Assembly (NCBI GenBank): GCA_000729835.1
Contig: JFHB01000058.1
Coordinates: 62,001-126,000, forward strand
Origin: Atkinsonella hypoxylon
Lineage: Eukaryota > Ascomycota > Sordariomycetes > Hypocreales > Clavicipitaceae
Reading direction: 5' to 3'
DNA: 64,000 bases
Shown here: in pieces, positions 56,991-64,000 of the stretch
Layout: every line of letters starts with the position of its first letter
Position numbering within the stretch: the first letter of the stretch is position 1
Notes under the pieces: model-generated
The model's database searches: none
What the model was told of the DNA's origin: nothing
What the model saw: only the letters and a program-made list of their open reading frames with translations
Made by a program: the position numbers and the translations under genes

Positions 56991-58461
56991 TATTATTACT
57001 AGTAGTACTAGTATCACTAGTAGTAGATTCTGTATCTAAGTCGTAAGAATCATTACTACTAGAACTGCTAGAATCATTAGATTCTATAGTATCTTAGTTG
57101 CTAGTAGATAGGTTATAACAACCTATAGCAAAAGCAGCTTCTCTATCCTTATTCCTAGAGTTTTTGTTACTTCTTCTTCAGCCCTTCTACTTCTTCTTAT
57201 TGTTAGAGGCTTTATCTTAATCTTTTTCTTTAGAGACATTAGAATTATTAGAATTAGAATCGGAATTCTTCTTCTAATTAGGAGGATTCTTTCCTTAATT
57301 AGCCTTATTATTAGAACCATTAGAATTAGAAGCTTTATAACTAAGAGCCTTAGATATAGAGGAGCTTTTATCTCTTTGTTCTTCTAATAAGTTAGCTATA
57401 AGGAACTGTAAATTCAGCATTTTTACAGATAGACCTTGTGCTCTAGCAGCTCTAATAGAATATCGCTGCCTTTTAGCCTAGCTAGGGAAGGTCTTCTTTA
57501 AAGCATTAATATAATGATTTACCTAGTTAATAGAATCGATAGCTATACTATAGAGCTGTAATCTAGCTAGTAAATTATTAAATTCAGCATTAAAGGCCTC
57601 TAAAGATCCCTTATAGTTCAAAAACAATAAGTTGTAATAACTAGTATATAGCGTACTACGTTGTATTTCAGCACTCTGCAAATATTGCCTAACTAGAACG
57701 TTATAGGCATCTATAGGGAACTTATGCTAGCTTATAGCAGCTTGAGGTCTAGATTAGCAACTATCTCTTATAATTATAAGGATAATAGCTTGCTCTAAAT
57801 CTACTAACGTACTAGCTATACTAGGATTATTAATAAATTAAGGGAATCCTAGGGCCCTAAATTAAATAGTTAAAGCTTGCTTCTACTATTCAAAATTTTC
57901 AGGGCCTTTTAGCTTAGTAGCCTCTAGAATTAAGTGGACCTTCTTATTTAGCTCTTTTATAGTGCCTTTATTAAAAGCAGGCAGAAAAGTAGCACTATTA
58001 GAACTAGAAGGTTTAGGGGCTTTAAAAGAGACTTTAGAAGCTCTTTTAGAAGTAACAGGATCTACTACCTTAGAGGGAGACCCTATAGAGAGATTACCTA
58101 TAGATGTAATTATAGTATCTAATTTACTTAGTAAATTAGCTATATTACCTTTATTTTAGCTTTATTTTGCTTCACTATACCTAATAAATCTATTTAGGGT
58201 CTCTTATTGCTTATCCATTTGAGCTTTTAGATTAGCTTGAACATTATAGACTTGCACTACTCTTTTAGAAGCTAATCTAGCTTCTTTTAGAGCCTTCTTA
58301 GCTGTATAATCTTCTTTATTAGAAGAGGAATCTACTAGCTGAGAGAGGGACCTTACTGGACTAGAAAAGCTAGTAGCAGCAGCTGGATTAGCTAGTGTAC
58401 TAGAACTACTACCCCTTTTAGGGCTTATGCTCTTTCCCTTACCTGTTCCTTTCGGTGCTAT
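56991..58461 (-). pseudogene. Copia-B#6 gag remnant
   Basis: Minus strand from 58461, where the presumed ATG reads ATA. N-terminus rich in Ser/Lys (KGKSISPKRGSSSS, about 58440-58395), helical segments (ALKEARLASKRVVQVYN, about 58295-58245), capsid-like blocks, then FNNLLARLQLYSIAID (about 57585-57540). A Ser/Asn/Asp-rich tail (about 57330-57000) precedes the protease. No canonical zinc knuckle is visible. Confidence 0.8.
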
Positions 58462-59420
58462 TTTAAGGGTTTAAAAAGTAGCTAATTTAACGCTCTTTTA
58501 TAGCTAATTATAGCTAAATTACAGTGGAAATAGTAGTAAATAACAGTAATAACCTCTACTAGATATTAATAGATTGCTCTATTATAGGCCTAGAAGTGCC
58601 CTATATCTTTAGAAATTATACTGAGATTTTTCTCCAATTTCTTTCGTAACAGGTATAACGGGCTCTAAAGGCTGCGTTGTATCGCGATCTATATACACAT
58701 ACAATTTGTATAGCAGACTAGATTAACAAGCGGTCGCGAGGGGCATAAAACACAGTCCTAGCTATTTTTAGCTAAAAAATTCAGGAGATTCTTCTCTAAT
58801 TAGGTTCTAATAAATCAGTGGAGACCTAGGCACAGCTAATTTAGAGATATCTAGCTAATTCTTACTTCAAAATCCCAACCAGTAGGATTACTACACAAAT
58901 TAATTCTGCGACCGAAAACACAGGAATATCTGCAACAAGAGCTATTAGGCATGCACTACAAATTATAGTATAGCCACTAATAGAGGTGCACAGGGTGCAC
59001 AATATAACAACAACAACGAGCGATGTAGTGCAGCGCTAAGCTTATTTCTTAATAGAAATAATTAATTAGGTAGTGCCTAATAAAACAATTCGCAGTGCAA
59101 ATGTAATATGTGTAGATGTATATATTTTAATGTTGCGCAACAATAGAACCTAGCTATTAAGAATAGCTTCAAAAGTGTGTATACACTGGGTGTATAGGAC
59201 TAGTGCAGGAGGCACAGGGTAGGCAGAATGAAAACACCAGTATAGTGGCTAGCGATGTGTGTGCGGCAGGTATTAATAGCTTCTAGCAAGCTACTAATAG
59301 TTTTAGCAGCAATAGCTGCTAGCGTAGGTCTCAATATAGCTTCTAGTGGGTAATACAGTACACAATAGTAGATTTTCAGCGGGCTAACAGCTTGCAGATA
59401 GGTCTTCCGGGCTTATAACC
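58462..59420 (-). other. Copia-B#6 leader with candidate primer-binding site
   Basis: About 960 bp without a frame, homologous to 39395-40337. Read on the minus strand it opens directly after the LTR with GGTTATAAGCCCGG (59420-59407), shared in part with Copia-A (GTTATAAGCC at 2075), so both families probably use the same primer tRNA. Confidence 0.75.
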
Positions 59421-60124
59421 TATTAAAAATAATAGGGATTACAGGACTAGATATCTAAGAGGGTAGTGGTCTCTTAGATTTAGCACCTGTAATTGCTCCT
59501 AGCAATTATTATATAGTAGAAGCAGCAGCGGCCTAAATTAAGCTGTAGTGTATAGTATAGATCACGTAGAGGCAATAGATAACTGTAATAGTAGTATCTT
59601 TATATTAAGAGCGCTGTAACAAACAGTAAGGGTAGGATCTTAAATCTTTCTAGTCCCTTATAGACCTACTAACTATATTAGCGGGCTGTAGTCGCTAGAA
59701 GGGGCTTATAGGCTACTTTATAATTTCCGCAAAAAGATTTACTATATAAAAACAAAAAAATCGACTTACAGCTATATAAACAAGACGCTTATGTGCACAA
59801 TTTAACAAATTCCACTAATAACAAGCAACCCTTATAAGCAACTCTATCTAATAATTATACTATTAGATAGCCCTAATTCTTAGCTTTTAAATAGTATACT
59901 TCTTGAATTTCTACTATTGCTAGTTGTAGAGAAAATCGCTGTTAAAGTTGACTATAGGTTAGGCAACTTTGCCTTAGTCGATTCTAGATGTTTTGCATCT
60001 AGTAACAGCAATATCTCTACCAAAAATCAACGTAACAAGACCTAGTTAGGGTCACGTGATAGAGCAACTAACAGGCAACTAGCAAGCATAAAAATAGGCT
60101 ATATAGGGTAGCTTATTTTTAACA
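59421..60124 (-). repeat. Copia-B#6 5' LTR
   Basis: 704 bp, the same length as the 3' LTR; differences are mostly transitions. The hairpins noted in the other Copia-B LTRs are present. Confidence 0.95.
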
Positions 60125-63100
60125 AGAAGACTAAGTAAAAAGGAAAAGAAAGAAAGCTAAAGAAGACAGCCCTATAGATATAAAAGTATAGCTTCTTGCG
60201 TAATTATTTAAAGATGTTTTTTAGAAAAAGATTAGAGTTAGCTTATAAGACCTATACTAACTAATGCTTACACTTGCAGGAGCAATAGGGAATAAATGCT
60301 TAATGTAAGTAAATAGTGTTAATAAAGTCTATTATATTAATAGAATAAGTGCTAAAGTTATGCCCCTATATTCTATCCTAAGGAAGAGGTAAAGAGTTAA
60401 GGAGTAAAAAGATTAATTAATTAATGTTATTAAGATAATGTCTGCTATAGTTAAAGAGGCAACAGAAGATAATAAGGAAGATATTACTAATAAATGCATA
60501 AGATAGCTGCTTAGTAGTATCTAGAAGGATTTATAGAATGTTATATAAGAATATATAGGAAATTATATTAAAAAGAAGAAGTCTATTGTAGACCTATAGG
60601 TAAATGCACTTTACATTAGAGAATTAAATAGTATCTTAAAGCTAAAAGCAATTATAAGCTATTTATAGAACTTACTTTACCTTTAAATATAACTTAGAAG
60701 CCTAAACTCTTTACTTATTAATAGTCTTATAGATTGTAGTTTGTAAGGGAACATTATTACTAAAGACCTTATTAAAAAGCTTAATTTAAAAATAACTCTA
60801 ATAAAGCAAAAGACTACTACTATATCTTTTATATTATATAAGCTTATAATATTAGAAGAGGTAATAATAAAGCTATACCTTAAAAACATCTAAACGCTAA
60901 TTTACTTTTATATTGCGCTAAAGTCTTTATATATACAATTAATCCTTAAAATGCCTTTTATATATATAGCTAAAGTTACCTTTAAGTACAGTAATAAAGG
61001 AGGTAAGCTTCTCTTAAAGTGCTGTTTTAGTAATATTATATTAGTCTTAAGGGTTACTAGAAGTGTTAAATAGAAGACTATAATAAATAAAGTAATAGCT
61101 ACTAGCATTAATTTAATCTTAATTAATAAGTTATCTAAGGATTTAGTCTATAATTAAATAGTTAAAGAGAGTCTTAAAGCTAAGTTAAACAACAATAAGG
61201 AGCTAGTACTTATAATAAAGAATAAGGGTGTAGCTATTATTAACCTTATAATAAAGAGAATAGCTAACTAGTATAGAAGCTAACTTAAAGAGACTATAGA
61301 GAAGATTTAGCCCTTAAGGCAATTATAACTAATTAATCTAAAGGTAAATATATTATATAAGCAGAAAGCTAATAAGATTCTACTAAAAGACAATATTTCT
61401 TTAGATAGATTTACGCTTAATAGAGACCCTAAGTAGAAATAGAAGAAGTAAAAAAAGGTAAAAGTACACTTAAATAAATTAGAAAAATACACTAAATATA
61501 TTACAGAAAGATTTAGTAAAAAACCCTAAGGATTTTAAATAATAAAAGAGCGCTTAAATTAAATAGTTAGATAAGTATAAGAATATTTAATAGTAGAAGA
61601 AGTTAATGTTTTTAAGGAAATTCTCTATAACTAAAAGGCAGCACTAATGTAGAACTTATTAGAGTGTAGAAAGATTAATCCCCTAGTTACACTGCCTTAA
61701 GTTATCTATACTATTGCTTATAGAGCTTAGAAAGTAAAGTTAATACTAATACCTATTAGCCTATAAAGGAGACTAGTTAATTTATTAAAAAAGAAGCTTT
61801 AGTATAGGTTATTAGAAGAGAGCTATAGATCTTATAGAAACCCTTACTTTTTAGTAATAAAGAAGGATAAAGAAATATAACTAGTGCTATTTACAACAGC
61901 CTATAATAAAATTACAATATAGAATACCTATATTCTAGAAGGAGTAAAGGCTTTTAGCGAAGAATTTAAGATATATAAGATACTTTTAGTTATTAATTTG
62001 CTGTTAGGCTATAACTAAGTGCTACTTATAGAGGAAAGCAGGGACTTAACAATAATTTTAACAGTAATAGAGCTTCTATAGCTTTATATACTTCCTTAAG
62101 GAGCAACTAACTCTATTACTTAATTTATTTAAATAGTAAAGAGAATTCTTTTTAACTTAATTCCTTATACTTATAAGCTTTTCTTAAATAATATTGCAGT
62201 AAAAGGCTTTACTACTACTTATAATAAAGAGAAAGTATTACTTAATATATAAAGATATATTATAGAATATTTAATTAACATTAATAAAGTCCTTATTAAT
62301 ATTAAGCTAGCTAATTACACTATATTTACTGTAAAATTAAAGCTATACTAAAAGACTATAGAGATTATTAAATTTATATATAGCACTAATAGAAAGAAAC
62401 CTTTAGAAGTAAAAGTAATAAAGATTTTAGAGTAAATAAAGTGTAAAAATATTTTTAAGATTAGATCTTTTCTTAGGCTTATAGGCTATTATTGTATCTA
62501 GATATAGTATTACTTTATAAAAGCTAAGCCTCTTATAATCTTACTTAAGAAAGATACTAAGTAGACTTAAGGACTAAACTAGAAGAACGCTATAGAGGTC
62601 CTTAAGTATATAATAATAACTACACTAGTTCTTATAACAATTAATCTTAGCTTAAGCGCTAAAGAAATTATATTAATAGTTAATGTAAGCTTAAAAGAAT
62701 AAGGAGCAGTTTTAATATAAATTATTAATAGGCAATAACACTCTATACAATATAAAAGCAGATATTAGAGCAATTTAGAAATTAAGTATAATAGAATAAA
62801 GCAGGAATATAGAGCTATTATCTATATATTAAGAAGGCTATAAATTTATCTCTATAGAGTTCCTTTTACTCTAGAGACTAATTCTTAGGTACTTATACAT
62901 TAGCTTAATAGTGCTATTAATAACGTTCTAGGCGCGCTTATTATATAATAGATTAGTTATATTATACTGTTTAATTTTACAGCTAAGTATATTCTAGGAG
63001 AAAAGAATAAGATAGCTAATGCTTTATTATATAAAGAAAGTAGGCCTTTTAATATATTAGATTAAGCAGCTAAAGGGAATATTAAAGATTTTATTAACTT

Positions 63101-64000
63101 ATAGCTTAACGTTAATAAGATTTAGCTATATAATAAAGTATACTACACTTCTAGAACTTAATAAATTGTAGATTTCCTTTTAACGTTATAAAGGCTATTT
63201 AATTTAAACAAAAGTAAGTATAAGTAGCTTTATATAAGTGCTAAGTAATACTTCTTAGATAAAGGCCTATTATAGAAGAGACTAACTAGTACAATAAAGG
63301 GTTCTACTTTAGTTATTAAAGACTTAATACAACAGAAGAAAATTATTAAGGCTTTATATAAGTAAATAGGTTATAAAGGTATAGAAGTTATATTTTAAGC
63401 AGCTAGAATTATATACTTTTAGAAAGAACTCTAGAATATAGTTTAAGTAATAATTTTCTATTATAAGGTGTACTAAAAGTTTACTCCTTAGAGGCCTAAA
63501 GAATTATTAATACTAGTAGCTTTAAGCAACCTAATAAGTAAGATATATATTAACACCTAATATATACTACTTAATTATAGTTTTAAGTACCTTCTAGAAG
63601 TAAGATATAACCTTACTAGATAGGTAGAAGCGCGCTCTATACAGCATACTAATATTGCAGCTATTTAGAAGTTCCTAATAAAACTAATTATATAATTTAG
63701 AGTCTTCTAATTTCTAGTTTTTAATAAAGAGCTAGAAATATATAGAAATCTTAAAAAAGTAGTTAAAGCTATTAGAATTAAAGAGATTAAGACATTAGTG
63801 TACAATTTAAAAGCTAATTTACCTATAAAAGCTAGTTATTAAACGCTTATATTTACCCTTTTAAAGATAGAAGGTTTAAATAGAAAGTAGTTTAAATTAC
63901 TAAATAAGGCACTATTAGTAGACTATATAGCTATATAAGCGTTATATAGTAAATCTACTTTCTACCTAATTTACAGTTAAGAGCTTATTCTTCCTTTAGA
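60125..64000 (+). pseudogene. Gypsy-E copy 1 pol (protease region, RT, RNase H, integrase), runs off the right edge
   Basis: Continues the frame cut at 52260. After a long N-terminal pol stretch (60130-61600, with an IISYLQNLLYLQ block near 60655), RT blocks appear: YRNPYFLVIKKDKE (about 61836-61875), then LLGYNQVLLIEESRDLTI (about 62003-62056) and LPQGATNSITQF (about 62092-62127). The active site is FLNN (62181-62192) for the usual FLDD, followed by IAVKG, as in a widespread fungal Gypsy clade. RNase H (about 62990-63060) and integrase follow to the window end. Minus-strand open stretches at 60683-61492 are shadows. Confidence 0.88.

Larger units (their letters stand above)
52261..60124 (-). 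mobile_element. Copia-B#6: complete Copia-B element, RIP-inactivated
   Basis: The only complete Copia-B in the window: 7864 bp on the minus strand, LTRs of 704 bp each (5' LTR 59421-60124; 3' LTR 52261-52964), target duplication AGAAG (52256-52260 and 60125-60129). Order on the minus strand: LTR, candidate primer site GGTTATAAGCC, leader, gag, protease, integrase, RT, RNase H, purine tract, LTR. It interrupts Gypsy-E copy 1. All open stretches are short pieces of one broken polyprotein. Confidence 0.96.

Noticed and set aside
60683..61492. Three minus-strand hydrophobic open frames that look like membrane proteins
   Set aside because: They are antisense to Gypsy-E pol. TpA-rich Lys/Ile codons on the plus strand read as Leu/Phe/Ile on the minus strand, which gives false membrane segments.
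1..64000. Alternative genetic code with TAG/TAA read as Gln
   Set aside because: Reading TAG/TAA as Gln restores long frames, which could suggest a reassigned code. However, the same copies also show Asp-to-Asn, ATG-to-ATA, Cys-to-Tyr and Trp-to-stop changes, all at CpA/TpG sites, and sister copies keep CAG/CAA/TGG at the same places. RIP explains all of it.

Overview
The window looks like a transposon graveyard from a filamentous ascomycete (Pezizomycotina-type) genome. I find no host gene, rRNA or tRNA in it. Almost everything is LTR retrotransposon sequence that has gone through repeat-induced point mutation (RIP). The DNA is very AT/TpA-rich, and the reading frames of recognisable polyproteins are broken nearly always by TAG or TAA where a Gln or Trp codon is expected. 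Catalytic aspartates have become Asn in many places (YxDD read as YxDN or NN). A telomere-type (CCTAAC)n run and two chromodomain-bearing Gypsy families also fit a fungus. The species cannot be named from the sequence.

I define five families and one mini-element from internal comparison. Copia-A has 526-bp LTRs. Copia-B has LTRs of about 700 bp and six copies or parts. Gypsy-C is a chromovirus with 323-bp LTRs. Gypsy-D is a chromovirus with an LTR of about 331 bp, present as two copies pointing away from each other. Gypsy-E is a non-chromodomain Gypsy present in two copies. A 580-bp TRIM-like element has direct repeats of 180/181 bp.

Layout: 1-12241 is a same-strand nest. Copia-A (1549-7729, TSD AAGGA) sits in Copia-B#1, whose 3' LTR runs into the reverse transcriptase of Copia-B#2, whose 3' LTR runs into minus-strand Gypsy-D. 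12242-24416 is minus-strand Gypsy-D split by full-length Gypsy-C (13376-21467). 24417-24996 is the TRIM-like element, exactly at the junction of the two inverted Gypsy-D copies. 24997-30529 is plus-strand Gypsy-D, ending in a fairly intact 3' LTR inside the gag of Copia-B#3 (30530-36140). Copia-B#3 carries a solo Gypsy-C LTR (33912-34234, TSD ATCAA). 36141-41238 is minus-strand Copia-B#4 plus the tail of another LTR. 41239 to about 44650 is Gypsy-E copy 2 with a solo Copia-B LTR (42674-43379, TSD CTAAT). About 44650-49480 holds long degenerate frames I do not recognise and a GC-richer retroelement 5' fragment. About 49480-64000 is Gypsy-E copy 1, split by a complete minus-strand Copia-B (52261-60124, TSD AGAAG) and running off the right edge.

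Nothing here works as an expressed gene system. The interest lies in insertion order, RIP footprints (outer LTR edges spared in several elements), the TRIM at an apparent rearrangement junction, an unexplained long frame downstream of the Gypsy-C chromodomain, and the unassigned frames at 44.9-48.0 kb. All readings of coding content treat in-frame TAG/TAA as former Gln/Trp codons, which is an inference from the RIP pattern.
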